A stretch of 7,175 nucleotides of DNA from Gemmatimonadaceae bacterium. GTDB taxonomy: Bacteria; Gemmatimonadota; Gemmatimonadetes; Gemmatimonadales; Gemmatimonadaceae. Below are positions 1-5,671 of the stretch, piece by piece (the first letter of the stretch is position 1; each line of letters starts with the position of its first letter). A program made the position numbers and the translations under genes. The notes under the pieces were generated by a model, which worked only from the letters and a program-made list of their open reading frames with translations, was not told the origin of the DNA and searched no databases. The stretch is from positions 1 through 7,175 of the forward strand of contig JABFXM010000457.1 of NCBI GenBank assembly GCA_013361745.1, in the 5' to 3' direction.

Positions 1-1
1 C

Positions 2-79
2 GAGCGCGGCGACCGCGGCGACCGCGGCGACCGTCCCCTGCGCCCGCGCCGGCCGCGCGAGGAGCGTGGCGAGCGGTGA
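2..79 (+). CDS. C-terminal end of an unidentified upstream gene (Arg/Gly/Asp-rich tail)
   Basis: The frame starting at base 2 is open from the window edge to a TGA at 77-79. It would encode a 25-residue, highly charged tail beginning with three R-G-D repeats and continuing with Arg, Pro and Glu. The TGA overlaps the GTG start of thymidine kinase, the arrangement of translationally coupled genes, which is the main reason to think this frame is real. Basic RG-rich tails are common on RNA-binding proteins such as DEAD-box helicases, and in many bacteria tdk lies downstream of rho or rpmE, but 25 low-complexity residues cannot identify the gene. The other two forward frames are also open here, so the frame choice rests on the stop/start overlap. 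Confidence 0.45.
   Translation, partial: ERGDRGDRGDRPLRPRRPREERGER
6..32 (+). repeat. Three tandem copies of a 9-bp unit (GCGGCGACC)
   Basis: Three exact head-to-tail copies of GCGGCGACC. Because the unit is nine bases long, copy-number change would keep frame; read in the upstream gene's likely frame it gives repeated Arg-Gly-Asp. It is probably a slippage-prone coding microrepeat in a disordered tail. The array may extend beyond the left edge of the window. Confidence 0.8.
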
Positions 80-690
80 GCGACACGTACTTCACCAGCA
101 CCGGCGGATGGATCGAGGTCATCTGCGGTGTGATGTTCAGCGGGAAAAGCGAGGAGCTGATTCGCCGCGTGCGACGCGCGATCATCGCGCGGAAGCGGGT
201 GCAGGTCTTCAAGTCACACCTCGACGAGCGGTACGCGGGACTCTATTCGGTGTCGAGCCACGACGGCCGCACCGTGGAGGCGATCCCGATCGACAGCTCG
301 GCGGCGATCGCCGGCCGCGTCGACCCGACGGCGCACGTCATCGCGATCGACGAGGCGCAGTTCCTCGATCAGGGCATCGTTGGGCTGGCGACCTCGCTCG
401 CCGCGCGCGGGCGCCGCGTCATCCTCGCGGGCACCGACACCGATTTCCGCGGCGAGCCCTTCGGCCCGATGCCGCAGCTGATGGCGGTCGCCGAGCTCGT
501 GGACAAGCTGCATGCGATCTGCGTGATCTGCGGAAGCCCGGCGAGCCGCAACCAGCGGCTGATCGAGGGAAAGCCGGCGCGCTACGACTCGCCGACGATC
601 ATGGTCGGCGCGAGCGACTCGTATCAGGCTCGCTGCCGGCACTGCCACTCCTGCCCCCGAGCCGACGAGGACCAGGGGAAGCTCCTCTAG
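76..690 (+). CDS. tdk: Thymidine kinase (type II, TK1-like)
   Basis: Thymidine kinase phosphorylates thymidine to dTMP with ATP in the cytosolic pyrimidine salvage pathway. The 204-residue product has the type II family signature in order: a P-loop (GVMFSGKS, residues 18-25), the SHDG motif (61-64), the Walker B-like DEAQF (92-96) with likely catalytic base E93, a [18 protein letters not shown] segment (119-136), and the lasso region with a thymidine-contacting stretch near 174-184. Four cysteines (C149, C152, C187, and C190 in CRHCH) match the structural zinc site. The length is normal for bacterial TKs. The GTG start was chosen because it overlaps the upstream TGA and the P-loop falls at the usual distance from the N-terminus; a purine-rich GAGGAG lies 11 bases upstream. 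The gene is probably the distal member of an operon entering from the left. Its last codons form the left arm of a hairpin. Confidence 0.96.
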   Translation: MSDTYFTSTGGWIEVICGVMFSGKSEELIRRVRRAIIARKRVQVFKSHLDERYAGLYSVSSHDGRTVEAIPIDSSAAIAGRVDPTAHVIAIDEAQFLDQGIVGLATSLAARGRRVILAGTDTDFRGEPFGPMPQLMAVAELVDKLHAICVICGSPASRNQRLIEGKPARYDSPTIMVGASDSYQARCRHCHSCPRADEDQGKLL

Positions 691-703
691 GGCGAGGAGC
701 TTC
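678..703. terminator. 10-bp perfect hairpin between convergent genes, overlapping the tdk stop
   Basis: GAAGCTCCTC (678-687) pairs exactly with GAGGAGCTTC (694-703) around a 6-base loop that contains the tdk stop codon. The right arm touches the stop codon of the converging minus-strand gene (703-705). A further GCTCCTC at 714-720 could compete for pairing with 694-700. There is no T-tract on either side, so a classical intrinsic terminator is not shown. The position suggests a shared 3'-end or termination structure serving both strands. Confidence 0.6.
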
Positions 704-963
704 TACCGAGGCTGCTCCTCGCGGTTCGCCGTCGGCGCGTACCAGAGCTGGTGAGCGAAGGCGAGGTGAACCGCGATGATCGCGCCGAACAGTCCGTTGA
801 ACGCCATCAGCGTCAGCGCGTACTCGGTGCCGTCCATCCCCCCGCGCGGGTAGGGATGCAGGAAGACGAACACGGCGGCGAGGATCAGCAGCAGTCCACC
901 GACGGCGCCGAGCGCGCCGAGTGCCGCGAGCTTGTTGAATCCGAGTGAGCGGGGATCTCTCAT
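703..963 (-). CDS. Small two-helix membrane protein, function unknown
   Basis: This minus-strand frame encodes 86 residues from an ATG at 963. I do not recognise a family. Two hydrophobic segments suggest integral membrane helices: about residues 12-35 (Leu/Ala/Gly/Val-rich, ending FVFLHPYP) and about 48-71 (ALTLMAFNGLFGAIIAVHLAFA). A short loop PYPRGGMDGTE lies between them, followed by a polar tail ending in REEQPR. Hydrophobic periodicity of this kind, absent from the opposite strand, supports it as a real gene. A TTG at 1014 in the same frame would add 17 Arg-rich residues; ATG is preferred because the added part is not hydrophobic and has no ribosome binding site. The ATG also lacks a clear Shine-Dalgarno. 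The gene converges with tdk, sharing the hairpin at 678-703, and diverges from coaE across about 240 bases. Confidence 0.62.
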   Translation of the reverse strand: MRDPRSLGFNKLAALGALGAVGGLLLILAAVFVFLHPYPRGGMDGTEYALTLMAFNGLFGAIIAVHLAFAHQLWYAPTANREEQPR

Positions 964-1066
964 GGGTCGTCGGGTTCGGGGTCGTGAGCCGTTGCTCGGA
1001 ACTCGACGCAACAATCACGCGCGATGCGCCGCGTCCGGACTCGGCATACCCGGGCACGCCGGGCGC

Positions 1067-1102
1067 GAAGATGTCGAAGATGTCAGTCGGGCATGACGAC
1101 AT
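1067..1102. other. Non-coding spacer with direct and inverted repeats upstream of the coaE promoter
   Basis: The 964-1206 spacer between the divergent small membrane gene and coaE holds no convincing gene. Just upstream of the -35 box at 1108 it has a direct repeat of GAAGATGTC (1067-1084, two abutting copies) and an imperfect inverted repeat, ATGTCG at 1071-1076 against CGACAT at 1097-1102. Such symmetry next to a promoter could be an operator, but it is short and may be chance. Confidence 0.25.
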
Positions 1103-1107
1103 TCGCG

Positions 1108-1137
1108 TTGACAGCGCGTCGGCGTGCATCCTAGTAT
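1108..1137 (+). promoter_or_regulatory. Sigma70-like promoter for coaE
   Basis: A perfect -35 TTGACA at 1108-1113 is followed after 18 bases by TAGTAT (1132-1137), a four-of-six match to the -10 consensus with the key T1, A2 and T6 in place. This is a rare AT-rich island in GC-rich DNA. Transcription would start near 1144, giving a leader of roughly 60 bases before the coaE ATG. The leader has no recognisable riboswitch and no clear Shine-Dalgarno. Confidence 0.7.
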
Positions 1138-1206
1138 AGCGCTCGTTCGGGCCCATCCGTGTCCGTCCGGGTGCGGCGAACGCGCCACGCTGCAGCTCAG
1201 CCGACC

Positions 1207-1854
1207 ATGCTTCTCGTCGCGCTCACCGGTAACATCGCCGCCGGCAAGTCCACGGTCGCGAAGATCCTCGTCGCCCGCGGCGCGACGCTGATCGACGCGG
1301 ACGTCCTCGCTCGGCGCGCCGTGCGCGTCGGCACTCGCGGCTACGACGCGATCGTTCAGCGCTGGGGCCACAGCGTGCTCGCCCCCGACGGAGTGCTCGA
1401 TCGCGCCGCGCTGCGGACGCGCGTCTTCGGCGATCCGGACCAGCTCCACGAGCTGAACGCGATCGTCCATCCTGAGGTCGAGCGGATGCGGGGCGAGCTC
1501 GTGGCCGAGGCGCGGGCACGCGGCGACCGCGTCGTCGTGTGCGACATCCCCCTCCTCTTCGAGAACAGTCTCGCCGAGGGATTCGACCGCATCGTGCTCG
1601 TCGACGCGCCGCGCCCGCTGCGGCTCGAGCGGCTCGTGCGCGATCGCGGACTTCGCGAGCCGGAGGCGATGCAGATGATCGCTCGGCAGATGCCGGCGGA
1701 CCTCAAGCGCGCGCGCGCCGACTTCGTGATCGACAACGACGGGACGCGTGAGGCGCTCGAGCATCGAGTGGACGAGGTGTGGCGCGCGCTCGCCGCGGAG
1801 GCGGGGCCGCGCACGCGCGGCGATTCCTTGACACTCGCGCCTCCGCGCGGGTAG
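1207..1854 (+). CDS. coaE: Dephospho-CoA kinase
   Basis: CoaE catalyses the last step of coenzyme A synthesis, ATP-dependent phosphorylation of the 3'-hydroxyl of dephospho-CoA, in the cytosol. The 215-residue product shows the family pattern in order: N-terminal Walker A TGNIAAGKST (residues 7-16), the IDAD motif (29-32) that includes the likely catalytic Asp, AIVHPEV (85-91), CDIPLLFE (112-119), RDRG in the lid (145-148), and the C-terminal RQ..A..K..ADFVIDNDGT stretch (160-180). The ATG at 1207 was chosen because it places the P-loop seven residues from the N-terminus, as in the family. A GTG at 1159 in the same frame would add 16 Arg/Ala-rich residues and lie close to the predicted transcript start. 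The C-terminal tail after about residue 198 is a slightly long, non-conserved extension, and its DNA contains the gcvH promoter. Confidence 0.95.
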   Translation: MLLVALTGNIAAGKSTVAKILVARGATLIDADVLARRAVRVGTRGYDAIVQRWGHSVLAPDGVLDRAALRTRVFGDPDQLHELNAIVHPEVERMRGELVAEARARGDRVVVCDIPLLFENSLAEGFDRIVLVDAPRPLRLERLVRDRGLREPEAMQMIARQMPADLKRARADFVIDNDGTREALEHRVDEVWRALAAEAGPRTRGDSLTLAPPRG

Positions 1855-1857
1855 ACT
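1828..1857 (+). promoter_or_regulatory. Sigma70-like promoter for gcvH, inside the 3' end of coaE
   Basis: TTGACA (1828-1833), an 18-base GC-rich spacer and TAGACT (1852-1857) repeat the geometry of the coaE promoter. The -35 box lies in the last codons of coaE and the -10 box contains its TAG stop. Transcription would begin around 1864, about 29 bases before the gcvH GTG. This would allow gcvH to be expressed independently of coaE, although read-through from coaE is also possible. Confidence 0.6.
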
Positions 1858-1892
1858 TCGCGCCGATCTCACCCTTCCGCACGAGGCGCGTC

Positions 1893-2282
1893 GTGTCCGA
1901 CATTCCGAGCGATCTGCTGTACACCGAAGATCACGAGTACGTGAAGGACACGGGCGACGCCGACGTCGTCGCGATCGGCGTCACGGACTACGCGCAGGGC
2001 GAGTTGGGCGACGTCGTCTACGTCGAGCTGCCGAAGGTCGGCGCGAGCTTCGGCTCGCACGACGTCTTCGGGACGGTCGAGGCGGTGAAGGCGGTGTCGG
2101 AGCTGTTCTGCCCCCTCGCCGGCGAAGTCGTCGCGGTGAACGACCGCCTCGACAAGGAGCCCGCGCTGGTGAACAGCGACCCCTACGGCGACGGCTGGAT
2201 GATCAAGCTCCGCCTTCGCGGCACCGACGAACGCGACTCGCTGCTCGGACCCGACGAGTACAGGAAGCACATCGGGCAGTAG
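1893..2282 (+). CDS. gcvH: Glycine cleavage system H protein
   Basis: GcvH carries the lipoyl arm that shuttles the aminomethyl group from the P protein (GcvP) to the T protein and is then reoxidised by the L protein. In some bacteria it is also the first acceptor of octanoate for lipoate synthesis. The 129-residue product has normal length and the whole family pattern: YTEDHEYV near the N-terminus (10-17), AIGVTDYAQGELGDVVYVELP (27-47), the lipoyl site GTVEAVKAVSELFCP (60-74) with K66 as the modified lysine, then AGEVVAVND and the GDGWMIKL segment. The GTG at 1893 is chosen because GAGG lies six bases upstream and the protein begins at the expected distance from YTEDHEYV. It starts 38 bases after the coaE stop and has its own promoter candidate. 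It converges on gcvP, its partner enzyme, with a large hairpin between them. Confidence 0.96.
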   Translation: MSDIPSDLLYTEDHEYVKDTGDADVVAIGVTDYAQGELGDVVYVELPKVGASFGSHDVFGTVEAVKAVSELFCPLAGEVVAVNDRLDKEPALVNSDPYGDGWMIKLRLRGTDERDSLLGPDEYRKHIGQ

Positions 2283-2291
2283 GGGGACGGC

Positions 2292-2357
2292 AGGGGTCAG
2301 GGGTCAGGCGTTAGGCACTGCGGTTGCGCAGTTCCTTGCCCCTGACCCCTGACCCCT
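2292..2357. repeat. Heptamer-built 17-bp inverted repeat between gcvH and the converging lipoprotein gene
   Basis: AGGGGTCAGGGGTCAGG (2292-2308) is the exact reverse complement of CCTGACCCCTGACCCCT (2341-2357). Each arm is a tandem of the heptamer GGGGTCA, and a degenerate further copy (GGCGTTA) follows the left arm. The 32-base loop contains a second perfect stem, ACTGCG (2317-2322) with CGCAGT (2327-2332) around a GTTG loop, so the whole folds as a stacked or branched hairpin. It fills the 80-base gap between two converging genes and has no T-tract. It could act as a two-sided terminator or 3'-end stabiliser; the architecture also resembles dispersed REP-like palindromic elements. Confidence 0.8.
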
Positions 2358-2362
2358 ACCCC

Positions 2363-2689
2363 TCAGTACCGCTTCACCACCGTCGCTGACGAGTCGGCGA
2401 GCTCCACCCAGACCGTCCCTCCGCCGCGATCGCCGCCGCGGGTCGGGAGCAGGCGCACGAACCAGCCCTGGTTCCCCTTGGTGACCGACTCGACGCGCAT
2501 CGGGATCGAGTCGCCGAGCGCGCGGGTGGCGAGCCGCACCACGCGCGCGCTGTCCTCGTGGTACGCGGGCGTCTTGATCCGCGCGAAGGGGGTCTCGTCC
2601 TTCGAGTTGCTGCAGCCGGCGGCGGCGAGTGCCGCGACAGCCGCGAGCGCGGCGAGGAGCTGCGCCTCTCCGCGCCCGCGTACCGTCAT
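2363..2689 (-). CDS. Small predicted lipoprotein coupled to gcvP, function unknown
   Basis: The 108-residue product starts with a short Arg-containing n-region and an Ala/Leu-rich hydrophobic core (about residues 9-24), followed by AAGC, a tolerable lipobox with C26 as the lipidated cysteine. This predicts export and anchoring in a membrane. The mature part (27-108) has one probable helix (about 45-59, [15 protein letters not shown]) followed by strand-like stretches, [16 protein letters not shown] and [18 protein letters not shown], separated by a Gly-rich turn. That helix-then-sheet order recalls small PepSY-like domains, but this is only a suggestion. Its ATG overlaps the gcvP TGA as ATGA, so translation is probably coupled to the end of gcvP. 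It is conserved-looking rather than random: the opposite strand gives no comparable protein. A role in glycine cleavage is not implied, since the protein should be extracytoplasmic. Confidence 0.75.
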   Translation of the reverse strand: MTVRGRGEAQLLAALAAVAALAAAGCSNSKDETPFARIKTPAYHEDSARVVRLATRALGDSIPMRVESVTKGNQGWFVRLLPTRGGDRGGGTVWVELADSSATVVKRY

Positions 2690-5103
2690 GCCGTGACCGC
2701 CTCGGCGTAGGCGTCGGTGGGGAGACAGGAGCAGACCAGGTTGCGATCGCCGTAGGCGCTCTCGACCCGCGCCACCGTCGGCCAGAACTTGTGCTCGCGG
2801 ACGAAGGGCAGCGGGAAGACGGCGCGCTCGCGCGAGTAGCCGTGCGTCCAGCTGTCGCTCACCGCCTGATCGTGGGTGTGCGGCGAGTTCTTGAGCGGGT
2901 TGTCGCTCCTGTCGAGCACCCCGCCCGCGACGTCGGCGATCTCCTCGCGGATCGAGATCATCGCGTCGCAGAAGCGGTCGAGCTCCGACTTCGGCTCGCT
3001 CTCGGTCGGCTCGATCATCAGCGTGCCAGCGACGGGGAAGCTGACCGTCGGCGCGTGGAAGCCGTAGTCCATCAGTCGCTTCGCGATGTCCTCGACCTCG
3101 ACGCCGGTGGAGGCCTTGAGCCCGCGCGGGTCGATGATGCACTCGTGCGCGACCGTGCCGTGCTTTCCCTTGTAAAGCACCGGGTAGTGCGGGTCGAGCC
3201 GCTTCGCGATGTAGTTCGCGTTGAGGATCGCCATCTTCGTCGCCAGCGTCAGCCCGGCGCCACCCATCATGCGGATGTAGACGTACGAGATCGGCAGGAT
3301 GCTCGCGCTGCCGAAGGGTGCCGCGCTCACCGCGCCGCTCGCGGTCACCGCGCCGATGGGCACCACCGGATGTCCAGGCAGGAAGGGGACGAGATGCTTC
3401 GCGACGCCGATCGGTCCCATGCCCGGACCGCCGCCACCGTGCGGGATGCAGAACGTCTTGTGCAGGTTCAGGTGGCAGACGTCGGCGCCGATGTCGCCGG
3501 GGCGCGCGACGCCTACCATCGCGTTCATGTTCGCGCCGTCGAGGTAGACCTGTCCGCCGTGCGAGTGGACGATCTCGCAGATCTCGCGGATCCCCTCCTC
3601 GAAGACGCCGTGCGTCGACGGATAGGTCACCATCAGCGCGGCGAGGTCGGCCGCGTGCTCCTCCGCCTTCGCGCGCAGGTCGTCGATGTCGATGTCCCCG
3701 CTCGCGCCCGTCTTCACGACGACGACCTTCATCCCCGCCATCACCGCGCTCGCGGGGTTCGTCCCGTGCGCGGACTGTGGGATGAGGCAGACGTCGCGGT
3801 GCGTGCCGCCGTTCGCCTGGTGATAGCGCTGGATGACGAGCAGCCCCGCGTACTCCCCCTGCGAGCCGGCGTTCGGCTGCAGCGAGACACCGGCGAAGCC
3901 GGTGATCTCGGCGAGGTCGCGCTCGAGCTCCTCGAACATCGCGGTGTACCCCGCGGCCTGCTCGCGCGGCGCGAACGGATGGAGCTTCGCGAACTCCGGC
4001 CACGTCACGGGGAACATCTCGGCCGTCGCGTTCAGCTTCATCGTGCAGCTGCCGAGCGGGATCATCGAGTGCGTGAGCGAGAGATCCTTCGCCTCGAGCG
4101 AGCGGATGTAGCGGAGCATCTCCGTCTCGGAGTGGTGCGAGGAGAAGACGGGATGCGTCAGGAAGGCGGTCGTCCGCGCGAACGGCGCCGCGAACGAGTC
4201 GTCGACCTCGCCGAGCTGCTCGACGACACCCTTGGCGCCGGCGCCGCCGAAGATCGTCAGCAGATCCTCGACGTCGGGGAGCCGCGTCGTCTCGTCGAGC
4301 GAGATGCCGACGATGCTGTCGCTGATGACGCGGAGGTTGATCTTCTTCTCACGGGCGCGGCTCACGATCTCCTTCGCGCCGAGCTTGCCGGTATCGACGC
4401 GCAGCGTGTCGAAGAAGGGCTCGGTGCCGATCTGGAAGCCGCACTTCTTCAGCCCCTCGGCGAGCAGCGTCGCGAGGCGGTGCACGCGGCGCGCGATGCG
4501 CGTCAGACCGTCGGGCCCGTGCCAGACGGCGTACATGCTCGACATCACGGCGAGCAGCACCTGCGCGGTGCAGACGTTGCTCGTCGCCTTCTCGCGGCGG
4601 ATGTGCTGCTCGCGCGTCTGCAGCGCCATGCGGAGCGCGGGCCTGCCGCGCGCGTCACGCGAGACGCCGATGATGCGCCCGGGGATGACGCGCTTGAACT
4701 CGTCGCGCGTCGCGAAGTACGCGGCGTGCGGGCCGCCGTAGCCCATCGGCACGCCGAAGCGCTGCGTCGTTCCGACGGCGACGTCCGCGCCCCACTCCCC
4801 CGGCGGGGTGAGCAGGGTGAGCGCGAGCAGGTCGGCGGCGACGACGAGGAGCGCGTTCTGCGCGTGCACCTGCTCCGCGACGGCGCGGTAGTCGTAGACC
4901 GCGCCATCCGTCGCCGGATACTGCAGCAGCGCGCCGAAGAGCTCGGGACCGAACTTGTACGTGCGCGGATTGCCGACGACGACCCGCACCCCGCGCGCCG
5001 CGGCGCGCGTCTTCACGACGTCGATCGTCTGCGGGTGACAGTCCTCGGCGACGAAGAAAACTTCCTTCGCTTCCTTCCCGCGCGCCGCGAAGGCGAGGTG
5101 CAT
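2686..5103 (-). CDS. gcvP: gcvP C-terminal part, intact frame
   Basis: This is the uninterrupted 805-residue stretch from the first ATG after the frame break, starting [11 protein letters not shown]. It keeps the end of the first PLP-fold half and the whole catalytic second half, with the PLP lysine at residue 549 of this stretch in HLNLHKT. The ATG is an internal codon of normal GcvP (the M of the conserved [10 protein letters not shown]), not a natural start, and no Shine-Dalgarno precedes it. It would lack about 158 N-terminal residues if translated alone. It is not the GcvPB subunit of two-chain P proteins, which corresponds to only about the C-terminal half. If the frame break is an artefact, this and the N-terminal part are one gene. 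Confidence 0.6.
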   Translation of the reverse strand: MHLAFAARGKEAKEVFFVAEDCHPQTIDVVKTRAAARGVRVVVGNPRTYKFGPELFGALLQYPATDGAVYDYRAVAEQVHAQNALLVVAADLLALTLLTPPGEWGADVAVGTTQRFGVPMGYGGPHAAYFATRDEFKRVIPGRIIGVSRDARGRPALRMALQTREQHIRREKATSNVCTAQVLLAVMSSMYAVWHGPDGLTRIARRVHRLATLLAEGLKKCGFQIGTEPFFDTLRVDTGKLGAKEIVSRAREKKINLRVISDSIVGISLDETTRLPDVEDLLTIFGGAGAKGVVEQLGEVDDSFAAPFARTTAFLTHPVFSSHHSETEMLRYIRSLEAKDLSLTHSMIPLGSCTMKLNATAEMFPVTWPEFAKLHPFAPREQAAGYTAMFEELERDLAEITGFAGVSLQPNAGSQGEYAGLLVIQRYHQANGGTHRDVCLIPQSAHGTNPASAVMAGMKVVVVKTGASGDIDIDDLRAKAEEHAADLAALMVTYPSTHGVFEEGIREICEIVHSHGGQVYLDGANMNAMVGVARPGDIGADVCHLNLHKTFCIPHGGGGPGMGPIGVAKHLVPFLPGHPVVPIGAVTASGAVSAAPFGSASILPISYVYIRMMGGAGLTLATKMAILNANYIAKRLDPHYPVLYKGKHGTVAHECIIDPRGLKASTGVEVEDIAKRLMDYGFHAPTVSFPVAGTLMIEPTESEPKSELDRFCDAMISIREEIADVAGGVLDRSDNPLKNSPHTHDQAVSDSWTHGYSRERAVFPLPFVREHKFWPTVARVESAYGDRNLVCSCLPTDAYAEAVTA

Positions 5104-5531
5104 CGCCTCCGCCGCCGCCGTCCCCTGACCATCGTCTGGAAGTTGAGCAGCGCCTCCAGGCGTCCCTGCGCGATCTCGGCCTGGTATGGAGTGTAGGCCG
5201 TGTACCAGCCCGGGTTCTCGAGGATGTTCCGCTGGATCACCGGGGGGACAAAGGTGTCGTAGTACCCCATCCCGATGTACGAGCGGAAGATCTGGTTCTT
5301 CGCGGCCAGCGTGCGCATGTGCGCCAGCGTCTCGGCCTCGCCCTTCCCCTCGCCGATCGCGAGCGGGCGGGAGAGGCGGATCCCCTGCGGCACGGTGGCG
5401 TCGATCAGGGCGTCGAGGGAGGCGTAGCCCACCGTCTCCAGCATTTCGGCGGTCTCGCGCTCCCCCGGTCCGATGTGGCGCGGGATGAAGCTGCCGTCGT
5501 CGGTGAGCGACAGGGTGGTGCTCTTCGTCAT
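5013..5531 (-). CDS. gcvP: gcvP N-terminal fragment with an out-of-frame tail
   Basis: As written, translation from the gcvP start gives 135 genuine GcvP residues, ending at LLNFQTMV, then 37 residues of out-of-frame sequence that is almost entirely Arg, Ser, Thr and Lys, then a stop at 5013. The tail begins with a run of eight residues that are nearly all Arg, encoded by the GCG/GCC-rich stretch that normally reads as Ala-Ala-Ala-Glu-Ala. The composition of this tail is what marks the frame break. The fragment lacks the PLP site and should not be functional. Confidence 0.6.
   Translation of the reverse strand: MTKSTTLSLTDDGSFIPRHIGPGERETAEMLETVGYASLDALIDATVPQGIRLSRPLAIGEGKGEAETLAHMRTLAAKNQIFRSYIGMGYYDTFVPPVIQRNILENPGWYTAYTPYQAEIAQGRLEALLNFQTMVRGRRRRRRCTSPSRRAGRKRRKFSSSPRTVTRRRSTS
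5124..5127 (-). other. Frame break and deletion junction in gcvP
   Basis: On the coding strand the N-terminal frame reads ...Q-T-M-V with GTC ending at 5127; two bases, AG, remain at 5126-5125; then GGG-ACG-GCG begins the C-terminal frame G-T-A-A-A-E-A-M. In GcvP proteins about 16 residues lie between the V and the G, so 48 bases have become 2, a loss of about 46. The AG could come from the start of an AGC Ser codon or the end of a GAG Glu codon, both expected at the edges of the missing piece, so a 2-base microhomology deletion is possible. Confidence 0.8.
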
Positions 5532-5537
5532 GCGATG

Positions 5538-5541
5538 CCTC
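5538..5541 (-). promoter_or_regulatory. Shine-Dalgarno deciding the gcvP start
   Basis: GAGG on the minus strand, six bases upstream of the ATG at 5531, supports this start over the in-frame ATG at 5543 (four codons upstream) and the ATG at 5591, neither of which has a comparable site. Confidence 0.6.
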
Positions 5542-5616
5542 ATGAGGGCCGCCGGGGCGGCGCCGGATGGTCGATTCTGGAAGTCGAACAACCGCCTGGG
5601 TCCTGCCGCGGTCCAG

Positions 5617-5644
5617 CGATTAAGTTAGCGGGCCGTCACCTCAA
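5617..5644 (-). promoter_or_regulatory. Possible gcvP promoter
   Basis: On the minus strand TTGAGG (5644-5639) and TAATCG (5622-5617) are separated by 16 bases, in the only relatively AT-rich patch between the divergent gcvP and lipM-like genes. Transcription would start near 5610, leaving a leader of about 80 bases. I searched that leader for glycine riboswitch landmarks and saw none. The -10 match is poor, so this is a weak call. Confidence 0.35.
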
Positions 5645-5671
5645 TCGGTACGCACAGACCTGTCGTTCCCA

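Larger units (their letters stand above)
2686..5531 (-). pseudogene. gcvP: Glycine dehydrogenase (decarboxylating), P protein, broken by a frame-shifting deletion
   Basis: GcvP is the PLP enzyme that decarboxylates glycine and passes the aminomethyl group to lipoyl-GcvH. Two frames together cover the single-chain protein. Residues 1-135 (5531 to 5127) contain [20 protein letters not shown] and [24 protein letters not shown]. The rest runs in another frame from 5124 to the stop at 2686 and includes [12 protein letters not shown], the Gly-rich loop [10 protein letters not shown], and HLNLHKTF with the PLP lysine at 3457-3459. The frame changes at 5124-5127, where about 16 family-conserved codons (the SDLTG...NASLLDE region before GTAAAEAM) are absent. 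Restoring 46 bases would give about 963 residues, the usual length, with the lysine near position 707 as in E. coli GcvP (706). The ATG at 5531 was chosen for its GAGG six bases upstream. All other catalytic features look intact, so this is a recent mutation or an assembly error. Confidence 0.9.

Noticed and set aside
66..779. A plus-strand frame of 237 codons overlapping tdk
   Set aside because: It is an Arg-rich frame-shifted copy of the tdk region; tdk itself has all its family motifs.
1015..1872. A minus-strand open frame of 285 codons antisense to coaE
   Set aside because: It mirrors the clearly real coaE, has Arg/His/Asp-rich composition and crosses two good plus-strand promoters.
2292..2357. 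CRISPR repeat and spacer
   Set aside because: The arms are inverted, not direct repeats with spacers, and the internal unit is a 7-bp tandem.
2363..4003. A minus-strand open frame of 546 codons ending in the lipoprotein
   Set aside because: Only its last 108 codons are the real lipoprotein gene; the upstream part is gcvP read in the wrong frame, dominated by Arg, Gly and Ala.
5100..5131. Programmed ribosomal frameshift in gcvP
   Set aside because: There is no slippery heptamer, and a frameshift would not restore the roughly 16 conserved residues that are absent.
2629..5196. A plus-strand open frame of 855 codons antisense to gcvP
   Set aside because: Its product is an Arg/Asp/Val/His-rich sequence with no recognisable motif, while the opposite strand encodes unmistakable GcvP. 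Long antisense frames are expected in such GC-rich DNA.
2686..5531. Natural two-subunit P protein (gcvPA plus gcvPB)
   Set aside because: The break falls near residue 135, whereas the two-subunit form divides near the middle, and conserved residues are missing at the break.
5532..5671. Glycine riboswitch in the gcvP leader
   Set aside because: The gap is only 140 bases, the predicted leader is about 80, and none of the conserved purine-rich aptamer blocks is visible on the minus strand.
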